A stretch of 64,000 bases of DNA from Holophagae bacterium. GTDB taxonomy: Bacteria > Acidobacteriota > Holophagae > Acanthopleuribacterales > Acanthopleuribacteraceae. The translations under genes were made by a program, and so were the position numbers. This document shows positions 48,201 through 55,874 of this stretch, one piece after another. The stretch is taken from NCBI GenBank assembly GCA_030429565.1, contig JAUIFE010000001.1, forward strand, positions 124,001-188,000. Direction: 5' to 3'. A model generated the notes under the pieces. The model was not told the origin of the DNA, ran no database searches, and saw nothing but the letters and a program-made list of their open reading frames with translations. Every line of letters starts with the position of its first letter. The first letter of the stretch is position 1.

Positions 48201-48297
48201 CGCCCTGCGTTTCGCCCAGCAAACCTTGATCGAACACCCGCAATGGGGTCATCCCAATTACTGGGCCGCCTTCCAATTATCAGGGGATTGGCAATGA
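45295..48297 (+). CDS. TPR-CHAT lipoprotein (caspase-like protease candidate)
   Basis: The 1000-residue protein starts with a lipoprotein signal (lipobox IWAC at about residue 25), so it is anchored outside the cytoplasm. A PDZ-like stretch (about 30-110, with LLPGDVLLAW), a long TPR array (about 130-620) and a C-terminal CHAT domain follow. The catalytic His lies in HFAGHALFD (H865) and the Cys in MSACETALG (C910). The TPRs likely bind an activator or substrate. It is the first gene of a set with a membrane ankyrin protein and an ECF sigma factor. The stop overlaps the ATG of a 56-codon frame (ATGA). Confidence 0.88.
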   Translation: MTSSILRYPHPLRLACLLAATIWACGSKENELSVLAEPGLIVQNKIAGDKESHTLLPGDVLLAWRWQNQDEIPAQTVINTVMWHQVEDNAPARGPLLLRIRRGEKEREVVFDQAGGDVILLPPLPETMQREFEQGEAMLAANDLDGGLKSHRGLLEKMRLFPKQYIWLLHHISQTEKKSRRREEAAASLAKLLKKLETPAEQGWIANQLGVLHLRMKELEAAEAYFLEAEQYYQKSVFRRLGTTRHQHYQGHVARMRGDWEKARQHWEKVASSLEEFAPQSTFLAAVYIDLGVAAKHRNHYDLADLYYGKSADLYATITPDSDKRANALYNRGSLARLQGRLVEAETFQRQSLQILEKNSNQTPEKMFRRYTQLLFISMDRKNGEDVSRASVPALKWAEQVPEESAKAELLNGLGAFYAETGDLEEAARHLNRVLTNLAEKGDKTSNFYRALAKTNLGLVHLNAGRLSEAQKALADALGHLEEGTGFHAYNLRLQSEVARKQGAPEQGLALLTQALQALPDDTTSGFDRASLLAEQAHCLMDLNDKRAAESAWSQAAQAYEKQLDALGGNQFVQANFFMSAADSYRNLVRLHAERNDLEGAFRANERFRGPVLRRLFNGLGRGVGLTRSPLQALRDQQWLDAEAVRRQLDPGTLLLSFCVLENETYVFALDRDRGLSMTSLPKAGRRPLSRQVEDYRKALRSVKPNTLADIQKRGRRLYRILLQPLEERLLNAQRVVVCPDGLLSLLPFAALVRDGETVTEWADIPFLAKSLPIHTALSGTFYASDIGRRDYRPNWTQDAVIQAFARPDHAAALDLPDLPASSIEAANLAERFPSQTTIFEGRAANETQVRRLDPDIDVIHFAGHALFDPDNPMNSALILTPDPRNDGKLATWEIQELNLNAELVVMSACETALGQDMGGEGLMGLTRSFQIAGAHSVVATLWRVEDQATSLFMDHFYTALSRGDSKDAALRFAQQTLIEHPQWGHPNYWAAFQLSGDWQ

Positions 48298-48464
48298 ACC
48301 AGCCCTCCGATCAAAGCAAAAACCGCGCTTGGAGAAAACGCCCAATGTGCCGAAAAGAACCTATGCCTTTTTTTCCACAACTTTTTGCCACCTGCCGTCA
48401 CTCACTTAGTAACAAGCAGGCAGGTTTTGATCCTGCGCATCATCGTCTAGGGAGTCTCTCATGA
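48294..48464 (+). CDS. Possible small coupled gene between the CHAT and ankyrin genes
   Basis: This 56-codon frame starts in an ATGA overlap with the CHAT stop and ends in an ATGA overlap with the ankyrin start, so both junctions have the geometry of translational coupling. The peptide is basic (KNRAWRKRPMCRKEPMPFF) and matches nothing I know. The two overlaps could be chance, and it may simply keep ribosomes moving through the gap. Confidence 0.3.
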   Translation: MNQPSDQSKNRAWRKRPMCRKEPMPFFPQLFATCRHSLSNKQAGFDPAHHRLGSLS

Positions 48465-49249
48465 CCCATAAAACCCCCCAGGATGCACCGAACCACGAAA
48501 AACTGAGTGCCAAGCAAGTGAACGAGCTGCTGGAAAGCCATTCCGCCGCCGAGGTTCACAACGATTACGGCACGCGGCTTTCCGAGCGTGATCACCAAAA
48601 AGTTAACGGCCTGATGCAGGTCGAGCAGTTATTAACCCAAACCGGCCGTGCCTTACCGCCGATCCCGGCTTTTAAACTTCCCGTCGATTACCAGACCATG
48701 AGTTTGGAGCCTAGCGGCGCCCGTGTCATTCGCCCGCAATGGCGCCGCTTTGTTGCACCGGTTGCCCTGGCCGCCGCCGTGTTCGTGGCTTTCTTACTGA
48801 TTCCCGGCCGCCAAACCGACACGCCCACGGGCGACACACCGACCTTCCGCAACACCACCGCGCTAACCGTCGCCGATTACGTCGAACAGGGTAACCTCGC
48901 CGAGGTCCAGGCTCGTTACGGCAACGCTCAAGCCCTGCGCGACGCCAAAGTGAACGAAGCCCCCTTGTTGCATTACGCCGCACGCGTGGGTCAAACCGAA
49001 ATCGTTACCTGGATCATTAATCAGGGTCTGCCCGTCGATCACACTGATGAAAACGGCAAAACCCCGCTGATGATGGCCGCCGAACACGGTCAAGCCGACA
49101 CCGTCGAAGCGCTGCTCGCATTGGGTGCCGACCGCACCGTGCGCGACGCCCAAGGTCTCACCGCCGCCGAACTCGCCGGCGATTACGGTTACGAAGAAAT
49201 TGCCGATAAGCTCAAACTAGAAACCCCAACGGATAAACCCGCCAACTAA
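48461..49249 (+). CDS. Single-pass membrane ankyrin-repeat protein, anti-sigma-like
   Basis: The 262-residue protein has a polar N-terminal domain (1-95), one membrane helix (about 97-116, RFVAPVALAAAVFVAFLLIP) preceded by Arg/Trp, and two to three ankyrin repeats (about 160-250, with PLLHYAARVGQTEIVTWIIN and TPLMMAAEHGQADTVEALLA). By the positive-inside rule the N terminus is cytoplasmic and the ankyrins periplasmic. Size, topology and position directly before an ECF sigma gene resemble a transmembrane anti-sigma factor, though no zinc anti-sigma motif is seen. GGGAG precedes the ATG by 6 bases. Confidence 0.75.
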   Translation: MTHKTPQDAPNHEKLSAKQVNELLESHSAAEVHNDYGTRLSERDHQKVNGLMQVEQLLTQTGRALPPIPAFKLPVDYQTMSLEPSGARVIRPQWRRFVAPVALAAAVFVAFLLIPGRQTDTPTGDTPTFRNTTALTVADYVEQGNLAEVQARYGNAQALRDAKVNEAPLLHYAARVGQTEIVTWIINQGLPVDHTDENGKTPLMMAAEHGQADTVEALLALGADRTVRDAQGLTAAELAGDYGYEEIADKLKLETPTDKPAN

Positions 49250-49270
49250 TTGGGTCAGGAGACAATTCCC

Positions 49271-49900
49271 GTGAAAGTCCAAAACGCCGCATCGTCCTTA
49301 ACCATTTCTGACTGGATCAAACGTTTTCTCGACGGCGACCGCGACGCCTTCGACGTCATCCACGATACTTACCGCAACAGCCTGTGGGCCTTCCTCTGTT
49401 CGCGCGCCAATAACCGCGACGACGCCGAGGAACTTTTTTCCCTGGTTTCCATCACCGTGGCCCGCAAGCTTGACTCTTTAGAACAGCACGAAAAATTGGT
49501 TTCGTGGGTCTTGGGTATCGCCCAATTCAAGATCCGCGAATTTTACCGTCGCCCCAAGCACATCAGCCTGCAGGTGGAAGATTTTGTCGATGAGTTGGAA
49601 GACAGCGATTTAACGCCGGAAGCCCAGCTCGCCTCACAGGAAGACATGCATCAGGTGCACCGCTGTTTGCGTCAATTACCTGAACACCAGCGCACCTACA
49701 TCGAACAACAATTCGTGGCCGAGGTCCCGCAAAAAGATCTGGCCGAACAACTAGGAATGAACATTTCCGCGTTAAAAAGCCAGGTGTTCCGCGCCAAACT
49801 GAAGATGTTGCATTGCCTGCGCAAACACGGCGTTCTGCCTCCGGAAAGCGCCAGCATGCGCGAGGGTCACGAGCTCAAGCCACTCCAAGCACACGGTTAA
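49271..49900 (+). CDS. ECF-type sigma-70 factor
   Basis: The 209-residue protein has sigma region 2 (about 15-90: FLDGDRDAFDVIHDTYRNSL, DAEELFSLV, REFYRR) and region 4 (about 130-195: CLRQLPEHQRTYIEQQF, then the helix-turn-helix QKDLAEQLGMNISALKSQVF). It lacks regions 1 and 3, as extracytoplasmic-function sigmas do. I chose a GTG start at 49271 because AGGAG lies 9 bases upstream; the TTG at 49250 directly after the ankyrin stop has no Shine-Dalgarno. It lies 21 bp after the membrane ankyrin gene, which may be its regulator. Confidence 0.9.
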   Translation: MKVQNAASSLTISDWIKRFLDGDRDAFDVIHDTYRNSLWAFLCSRANNRDDAEELFSLVSITVARKLDSLEQHEKLVSWVLGIAQFKIREFYRRPKHISLQVEDFVDELEDSDLTPEAQLASQEDMHQVHRCLRQLPEHQRTYIEQQFVAEVPQKDLAEQLGMNISALKSQVFRAKLKMLHCLRKHGVLPPESASMREGHELKPLQAHG

Positions 49901-50418
49901 TTCCGCGACGCCGCCTGAAAACGGGCTGCGATCGCCGCATTGGCGCGCGCCCGTTCGGCGTCGGGATCGGTTTTTGTCGGTACCTGTTCCAGCGCGACAA
50001 GCACCGACGCCGGAAAACCCCGTTGGCGCGCACCCAACAATACAAAGCGGTGGTACCAATCGAAGGGTTGTTGGGTGGCATCCAGATAGGCCGCTTGCGC
50101 CACATAAGTGAACACAGCCAACGGACCTTGCGCCGTTTGCACGCGCACTTCTTTGATTTCGTAGCCACAACCGACGCCTTCGATGGCGTCCAACACCATT
50201 TTGTCGGCGGAACTCAGCGTGTAAACCACGCCGTGCGTTTCGTCCTGGGCCGCACCGGTAAAAAAAGCGTCGCACTTGGCCGAATCGTCGCTGCCTGCTT
50301 TGTGAAAGGCGAGCCGATGGCCTGGCAAAACCGCGTTGGTCAGGAATCGTGCCGAAGGCGTACGCGCGCTCAGACGCGCCTGAAGCAAGTTGGAACCGTA
50401 GGCAAAATAAGGCAGCAT
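49897..50418 (-). CDS. Gamma-glutamylcyclotransferase-like (GGCT/AIG2) protein
   Basis: The 173-residue protein opens with YFAYGSNL, the substrate-loop signature of the gamma-glutamylcyclotransferase fold. The candidate general-acid Glu is in DAIEGVGCGY. Such enzymes release 5-oxoproline from gamma-glutamyl compounds. AAGGAG lies 5 bases before the ATG. Its stop overlaps that of the convergent ECF sigma gene by four bases. It is the third gene of a compact leftward cluster with YkgJ and cupin proteins. Confidence 0.88.
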   Translation of the reverse strand: MLPYFAYGSNLLQARLSARTPSARFLTNAVLPGHRLAFHKAGSDDSAKCDAFFTGAAQDETHGVVYTLSSADKMVLDAIEGVGCGYEIKEVRVQTAQGPLAVFTYVAQAAYLDATQQPFDWYHRFVLLGARQRGFPASVLVALEQVPTKTDPDAERARANAAIAARFQAASRN

Positions 50419-50427
50419 GTAGGCTCC

Positions 50428-50964
50428 TTAGGGGTTTGGCGCCGCGTCGGCCAAGGCCGCAAACAACCGGCGTAGCGGCACCCGTTCTTGGCCGTCAGGC
50501 GCATGATTTTGTTGTAATTGAGCCAGATCCGCCTCGGCTTCACCCAAGGTCCAGCAGGCATCTTCGGCCAGCTCTTCCAACGGCGGGCCGGCTTCGTTAA
50601 GCGGGCAAATATCGCGGTATTCGACCCAATCCCAGTCATCCGCTTCAACCCAGCGCAGCGGCAAACCCTGGGTGCGACACACGTAGGGGCGCGCCGCGTA
50701 GATACGACAGGCCCCGGATTGGTCCAAAAAAGCGCAGCGTCCCGGCGGCGCCGGTTCGGCACCGCGCAAGCCGTCACCCACGGAACGGCGAATGTGGTCG
50801 GCCTCGACCGTGAACACGGTCAGCTCGTCAACGCAGCAATCGCAGCAGCCACGCCGACAATGGAGCCGCTCACCATGGTGTTGGTGCAGCGCTTCGGCAC
50901 GCGTCTCGATTTGCGCATGAAAGGCGGCAATGTCGCGCGACGGCCGTGTTTCGTCAGTCGGCAT
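50428..50964 (-). CDS. YkgJ-family cysteine cluster protein
   Basis: The 178-residue protein has the YkgJ (CxxCxxCC-type) pattern: CRRGCCDCC at about 36-44, then CAFLDQSGACRIYAARPYVCR and a later DICPL. The family is thought to bind zinc or an Fe-S cluster through these cysteines; function is not established. Its ATG lies inside the end of the cupin gene (11-bp overlap), so the two are co-translated. GGCT follows after 9 bp. Confidence 0.88.
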   Translation of the reverse strand: MPTDETRPSRDIAAFHAQIETRAEALHQHHGERLHCRRGCCDCCVDELTVFTVEADHIRRSVGDGLRGAEPAPPGRCAFLDQSGACRIYAARPYVCRTQGLPLRWVEADDWDWVEYRDICPLNEAGPPLEELAEDACWTLGEAEADLAQLQQNHAPDGQERVPLRRLFAALADAAPNP

Positions 50965-51328
50965 GTTGCGCGTACTGCTCGGCCAAGGTTCTGGTCATCG
51001 CCGTTTCTTCTTTGCCGGTGTGGGCCGTGCTGCGCGGTTCGAACAGCACAATCCAGGTTTCTTCCGAACAATGGGGCCGGTGACGCACACCCTTGGGCAC
51101 CACAAACACACTCGACGGGCCAAGGACCACCGAACGATCTTCCATTTCCAGGTGCAGTTCGCCTTTGAGGACCATAAACAGCTCGTCTTCGTGCTCGTGA
51201 TCATGCCAAACAAAATCGCCCTTTACTTTGGCAATTTTAACCAACTGACCGTTCGCTTCAGCAACCACCTTAGGCGACCAGAACGCCGTTAGGGTTTCGT
51301 ATTCGGGTAACAGTGAGACAACGTCCAT
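50954..51328 (-). CDS. Small cupin-domain protein
   Basis: The 124-residue single-domain cupin has motif 1 as WHDHEHEDELFMVLKGEL (two His and a Glu for metal) and motif 2 as PKGVRHRPH. It belongs to the Cupin_2 type and could be a metal-dependent isomerase, dioxygenase or ligand sensor. AAGGAAGG is just before the ATG. It heads the leftward cupin/YkgJ/GGCT cluster. Confidence 0.9.
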   Translation of the reverse strand: MDVVSLLPEYETLTAFWSPKVVAEANGQLVKIAKVKGDFVWHDHEHEDELFMVLKGELHLEMEDRSVVLGPSSVFVVPKGVRHRPHCSEETWIVLFEPRSTAHTGKEETAMTRTLAEQYAQHAD

Positions 51329-51382
51329 AGGACCTTCCTTGAAGGAAATAAAACGGCATCAAACGCGGCGCCGGCCACCTTG

Positions 51383-52435
51383 TTACAGGTGCAATACCCA
51401 GCGGATAAAGCTAAAGCTGGCAACCGCGGAAACCAGCGAAGCACAGCAACCAATGAGCAGCGGCTTGACACCCAAACATTTTAGCTTGTCGAAGCGGGTG
51501 TTTAAACCCACACCAATCAAGGCGATCAAAATAAAGAACTTGGCCACCCAGGTTAAATCCTTGGTGATATTGCGACCCAGTTGCTCACTGACCATCTCGA
51601 ACAAACCCAAGCTGTTGGCGATCGCCATTAGTAGGAAACCGATCACAAAGCCAGGGACGGCGCTGCGAAATTTGCCCCACAGGCTGATTTTGCCGCCGCA
51701 AGCCGAAGTACCGCGATTCATCATCAGCCCAATCCCGACAATCACAAACGCCATCAAGGCGTTGCGGGTGAGCTTCACGGTGGTCGCCAGCTCACCGGCG
51801 GCAATGCCGTAACTAAAGCCGGCCGCAACGACTTGCGAGGTATCGTTGACCGCCGTCCCGGCCCAAACACCGAAAAACTTTTGCGAGAGATCAAGCACGT
51901 GGCCGAGGATTGGGTAGAAAAAAACGGCCAAGGTGCCAAACAAAGTATTGGTGGCGATGGCAAAGGAAACTTCCTCATCGGCGGCGTCAATCACCGGGGC
52001 GGTGCAGGTAATGGCGGTGTTGCCGCAAATGGAGGTGCCAACCCCAATCAGCAAGCCCAATTTCGGCGAAATGCCCGCCCAGCGCGATAACAGGTGCGTC
52101 AGTATGAGGGCGGTCAAAATCAAACCGACGATCAGCAGCAACACATCCCCGCCGATTTCGCCAATTTGTTGCAGCGACAAACGCGCGCCCAACAGCACAA
52201 TCGAAGCTTTGAGAATCAACCCAAAAGCCGTGCGAATACCGGGTTCTAACGATGCCGGTAAGGTCATAAAATTCCCGAGCGCCAGACCGATCGCCATGCC
52301 GAGCACGGCCTCGCCCATTACGGCGCCGGCCTGTTCAGGCAGGATCGCATGGACCCAACGGATACAGACGGCAATGCCGACAACAAGACAGAGTCCAGGC
52401 GCATTGGCCCGAACCCATTCTCCTCCACGAAACAT
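51383..52435 (-). CDS. YeiH/UPF0324 family putative anion exporter
   Basis: The 350-residue integral membrane protein has about ten helices and the UPF0324 hallmarks: LKASIVLLGARLSLQQIG, GVGTSICGNTAITCTAPVI, and VWAGTAVNDTSQVVAAGFSYG. The family includes the putative sulfate exporter YeiH. The ATG at 52435 is preceded by a G-rich stretch. A LysR regulator often found beside such genes is not present. Confidence 0.92.
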   Translation of the reverse strand: MFRGGEWVRANAPGLCLVVGIAVCIRWVHAILPEQAGAVMGEAVLGMAIGLALGNFMTLPASLEPGIRTAFGLILKASIVLLGARLSLQQIGEIGGDVLLLIVGLILTALILTHLLSRWAGISPKLGLLIGVGTSICGNTAITCTAPVIDAADEEVSFAIATNTLFGTLAVFFYPILGHVLDLSQKFFGVWAGTAVNDTSQVVAAGFSYGIAAGELATTVKLTRNALMAFVIVGIGLMMNRGTSACGGKISLWGKFRSAVPGFVIGFLLMAIANSLGLFEMVSEQLGRNITKDLTWVAKFFILIALIGVGLNTRFDKLKCLGVKPLLIGCCASLVSAVASFSFIRWVLHL

Positions 52436-52925
52436 GAAGGTCCCCCCAGATGTTGGTAATTGCGCCTTTACTAGCGCGGCGTAAAGGAAAAACTCCTTTG
52501 GAACCAGAACTTCTCACACAACGTCATCCCCCCAGACGACGCCGTCGGTATGGGCAGCATAAGCCATTTAGGCCAAAAAATCTTGCAAAAAGGCGCCCCA
52601 ATCCCGGGATTGGCGTGTCACCCAAAGAAAAAGCGGTGATCTTGTAAAATCACCATTTTTTTCGGGCCCACAACGGTTTTTTTTCGATTGATTTAAGGGC
52701 GAACCCGCGGCAAGACATCCCGCCGTCGCCTGTATGGGCGGGAACCTCGCCAAATTTTGCGTTTCTTCGCCCGTTCATAATGGAAAAACACCGCCAAACG
52801 TTGCCATGGTTCAGCGAATACGGCGTCTTTATTGAGGTGCATCGCATCGTGATTAAAGATGGGCTTGCCCCAACCGGCAACGGCAAAAAACCGCTTGTTT
52901 AACTGATACTTAGGAGCCTGATGCT
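52436..52925. other. Divergent intergenic region between YeiH and CPCC genes
   Basis: 490 bp that should contain both promoters. No gene, RNA or repeat was recognised. Confidence 0.35.
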
Positions 52926-53189
52926 ATGAAAGAAACCTGCCCCTGCTGTGATAACCCGACCCTTGACGCCCGTAATGTTCACGACATTTGTCCCGTTTGC
53001 GATTGGCAAGACGACCCTTTCCAAGCAGAGAACCCAACTTATGCCGGCGGCGCCAACGGGCCCAGCCTCCAAACAGCACGGTTTGTCTATCAAAGGCTCA
53101 TCCAACGAAAGTCGTCCATTCGCACAGAAAATGAATCCGTTTCGGTCCAACTACCGCCCACCGACGCGGAACCCAAAGAGGCACCCTGA
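52926..53189 (+). CDS. CPCC-type cysteine-rich protein
   Basis: The 87-residue protein matches the cysteine-rich CPCC family: CPCCDNPTLDARN at the N terminus, then ICPVCDWQDDPFQ and PTYAGGANGPSL. Two CxxC-type pairs probably bind one zinc. Function unknown; members often sit in variable or toxin-immunity contexts, but no toxin is visible here. AGGAG lies 8-9 bases before the ATG. Confidence 0.88.
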   Translation: MKETCPCCDNPTLDARNVHDICPVCDWQDDPFQAENPTYAGGANGPSLQTARFVYQRLIQRKSSIRTENESVSVQLPPTDAEPKEAP

Positions 53190-53550
53190 CCCCCAACATG
53201 AAAAGAGACCGCATCGTCCGGTTGCAAACGCCGGCCAGGGCGCGACCCGTGCCGTTCAGGCAGCCCCAGTCTTTGCGGGAACGGCCCTTTTTTGGGGTTG
53301 CAAATGCTTTTGGTCTCCGCGTAAAGAATCCCGGCCGCAGAGAGTGAAAAAATCATTTCACTCCTTTGCCTCATTGAAATATTATCTAGCTCATGCCCGG
53401 CTGCCGACGCCGTTCGCCATGTAGTTTTCATCGAAATAGATCTTTGCCGCGCAGGCACAGGCGAAGCTCCGCTAAGATAAGGGCATACACCAAATTTGGG
53501 TCACCACAGCACCCTATTCTTTAATGGATAGTCACATCAGGGAGGAATTC
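53190..53550. other. Intergenic region upstream of arginine deiminase
   Basis: 361 bp, presumably with the promoter of the deiminase gene. No ArgR/Crp-type site, gene or terminator could be called confidently. Confidence 0.35.
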
Positions 53551-54816
53551 ATGAGTCAGTTATCGATCTTTTCAGAAATCGGCCGCTTGCGTGCGGTTGC
53601 GGTCCACCGACCCGGACCGGAGGTCGATCGCATGACCCCCTCGTTGATGCACGAACTGCTGTTTGACGACATTCTTTTCGGCAAAGAAGCACGCGAAGAA
53701 CACCGCGACTTTGCGCGCGTGCTCGGCAAAGTTGCCGACCGCGTGTTTGACGTGCAAGAGATGCTGGCCGACAGCTTGGAGCAACCTGGCGCACGCGAAC
53801 ACTTTTTGGATCGTTTCAGTATTCTGCACCGCTTGGGGCCGGCCGACAAGGAACGGCTACAGGAGCTGAGCAACACCGACTTGGCGCACAACGCCGTCGC
53901 CGGCTGGTACGAAGACATCGACAACGGCACCAATTACCAGTTCCGTTTCCCGCCGGTGCCCAACCTCTTGTTTATGCGCGATCCCGCTTCGGTCATTGGC
54001 AACGGCGTCTCGATTAACCACATGGCCACCGCCGCGCGCCGCCCCGAACCCTTCATCTTAGATACGGTGCTGCGCTTTCACCCCGAGTACCACATCGAAA
54101 ACGAAAGCAAGATTTGGTTCGATGCCATTCCCAGCTATCTCGGCGGCATTCCCGAACACAACAACACGATTGAAGGCGGCGACACGCTCGTCTTGAGCGA
54201 AAACATTCTCGCCATCGGTATAAGCATTCGCACCACGCAAAGCGCCGTCACCATGTTGGCCGAAAAACTGCGCCGCCACACCCAGTTTAAAACCGTATTC
54301 GCCGTGTTGATGCCGCATGATCGCGCCGTGATGCACCTCGACACCGTGTTCACGCAAATCGATGAGGAACACTGCTTGGTGTTCCCACCATTTTTCCGCG
54401 AAGACAACCCGATCCAAAGCTTGCCGGTGATTCGCATGGACTTAACCTCTTCCTCGCTGCACATCACCTTGGAAGACAACTTCTTGCAAGCCCTGAAAAA
54501 AGAGGGTCATGCGCTGAAGCCGGTTTTCTGCGGCGGCAGCAATCGCCTGGATCAGGAACGCGAACAATGGACCGACGGCGCCAACGCCTTCTGCTTGGCG
54601 CCCGGTGTCATCCTGGGTTACAGCCGCAACTTGCGCACAGCGGAAGCGCTGGAAAAAGTGGGGTACCGCGTGCTGACCACCGAACAGGCACTCGACGACA
54701 GCGTTAACCTGTTGGACGGCAAACGCACCATGATCTTGATTGCCGGCAACGAATTGAGCCGTGCGCGCGGCGGCGCCCGGTGCATGACCTTCCCGTTGCA
54801 ACGGGACGCAATCTAA
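53551..54816 (+). CDS. arcA: Arginine deiminase
   Basis: This enzyme hydrolyses arginine to citrulline and ammonia, the first step of the arginine deiminase pathway. The 421-residue product has the family blocks FMRDPASVIGNG, the NNTIEGGDTLVLSEN region, HLDTVFTQID with the catalytic His, and the nucleophile in RGGARCMTFPL (C411). I start it at the ATG at 53551, with GGAGGA immediately upstream. arcB, arcC and the antiporter arcD are not adjacent, so the complete ATP-yielding pathway cannot be assumed; ammonia production or acid protection is possible. Confidence 0.94.
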   Translation: MSQLSIFSEIGRLRAVAVHRPGPEVDRMTPSLMHELLFDDILFGKEAREEHRDFARVLGKVADRVFDVQEMLADSLEQPGAREHFLDRFSILHRLGPADKERLQELSNTDLAHNAVAGWYEDIDNGTNYQFRFPPVPNLLFMRDPASVIGNGVSINHMATAARRPEPFILDTVLRFHPEYHIENESKIWFDAIPSYLGGIPEHNNTIEGGDTLVLSENILAIGISIRTTQSAVTMLAEKLRRHTQFKTVFAVLMPHDRAVMHLDTVFTQIDEEHCLVFPPFFREDNPIQSLPVIRMDLTSSSLHITLEDNFLQALKKEGHALKPVFCGGSNRLDQEREQWTDGANAFCLAPGVILGYSRNLRTAEALEKVGYRVLTTEQALDDSVNLLDGKRTMILIAGNELSRARGGARCMTFPLQRDAI

Positions 54817-54891
54817 GGTGGGGCTGGTCTAAAAAGCCGACTTTCACCGACAAAGACGTTTAGGACAGAGGGCTGACGCCGTCCGGCCACG

Positions 54892-54922
54892 AAAAAGCCC
54901 CATCAAAAAGTGGGGCTTTTTT
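54892..54922 (+). terminator. Terminator of the arginine deiminase gene
   Basis: A perfect 11-bp stem (54892-54902 with 54911-54921) is flanked by A5 and T6, so it can also act for the leftward gene to its right. Confidence 0.85.
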
Positions 54923-54953
54923 AGTTCAGACGCGAGGCTCACCAACGGGTTGC

Positions 54954-55607
54954 CTATTCTTTGATCTCAAACGAAAGGAACTGTTCGCGCACGACCATTT
55001 CGCCCTCGGGAAATTGCACAACCTGTTCGCGCAAGTAGGGCAAGCCGGTTTTTGAATCGAGCCACAAGATCGCTTGACCGGCCGGAATTTTGCTGACCTC
55101 CAGGTCAAACTGAATGCGCATCATTCGGCGATTTTCGAGCGTCTCTTCCTCGAGAAAACGAAAATTGTGGCCGCGCACCCAGTCTTTGACACCACCGCCG
55201 GCATGGTCCGGTCCTTGGCCGGAGTGGAGCATGGCCAAGTTGTGAAGCAAACCCATGCGGGTCAGACCAATCCACAGCGCTTCTTCCAGGTGCCGGGGCC
55301 GTGTCGCCGTCTGTAACTTGCCTGCGTGCCCGAATTTGAAGGCGTCCTTTCCTGCCGTTACCTGCAAATGCGAGGGTTGCTCCATAAAGTGACCGGTTTG
55401 ATCTAGGCGTACCTGTTTGCCCTCCACCACCAAGGTCCCCTGATAAGCGGCTTTCACCGCGCCTTCAGCGCTAATTTTCATCTCGACCCGCACCTGCTGT
55501 GCCGCCAAAAGGCGCGCTTCCAACGCGGCGAAAACCTGGCCGGCATCAGGCGGCGATAAAAAGGCCGTCATCGCGGATAAAAATAGCAACGGGGTAACCA
55601 CAAACAT
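54954..55607 (-). CDS. LolA-like exported protein
   Basis: The 217-residue protein starts at the ATG at 55607 (GAGG 5 bases upstream) with a signal peptide (FVVTPLLFLSAMTAFLS). The mature part resembles the half-barrel of LolA/LolB-type lipoprotein carriers: a first helix (VFAALEARLLAAQQV), strands such as YQGTLVVEGKQVRLDQ, and a late AILWLDSKTGLPYLREQVV strand pair typical for the fold. It may bind a lipid or lipoprotein in the periplasm, or be one of the many LolA-fold proteins of unknown role. Confidence 0.65.
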   Translation of the reverse strand: MFVVTPLLFLSAMTAFLSPPDAGQVFAALEARLLAAQQVRVEMKISAEGAVKAAYQGTLVVEGKQVRLDQTGHFMEQPSHLQVTAGKDAFKFGHAGKLQTATRPRHLEEALWIGLTRMGLLHNLAMLHSGQGPDHAGGGVKDWVRGHNFRFLEEETLENRRMMRIQFDLEVSKIPAGQAILWLDSKTGLPYLREQVVQFPEGEMVVREQFLSFEIKE

Positions 55608-55874
55608 TTCATCCTCACTTAAAAAAGCGCAACACACATGCGCCCTGCAGCCACTTAATTAGGGAATGCCCAAGTGTAGCACCGCCACGACCGCGTTCTC
55701 TGCTGTTTTCGTTGGATCAACACTTTCCAATACGGGATCCCTCGAGCCAGGTTGCAAAAACATCCCGCCGGGAATAGGACTGGCTTGCGCGCGCCGGCAC
55801 TGATACATTGAGACCATGAAACCGCACACGCCAACACCGAATTGAAACCGGATATTTTCGGAGGTCACTCACCC

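Noticed and set aside
52926..53189. CPCC protein considered as an immunity protein of a toxin pair
   Set aside because: No toxin or secretion-linked gene is adjacent; the family alone does not support that role.
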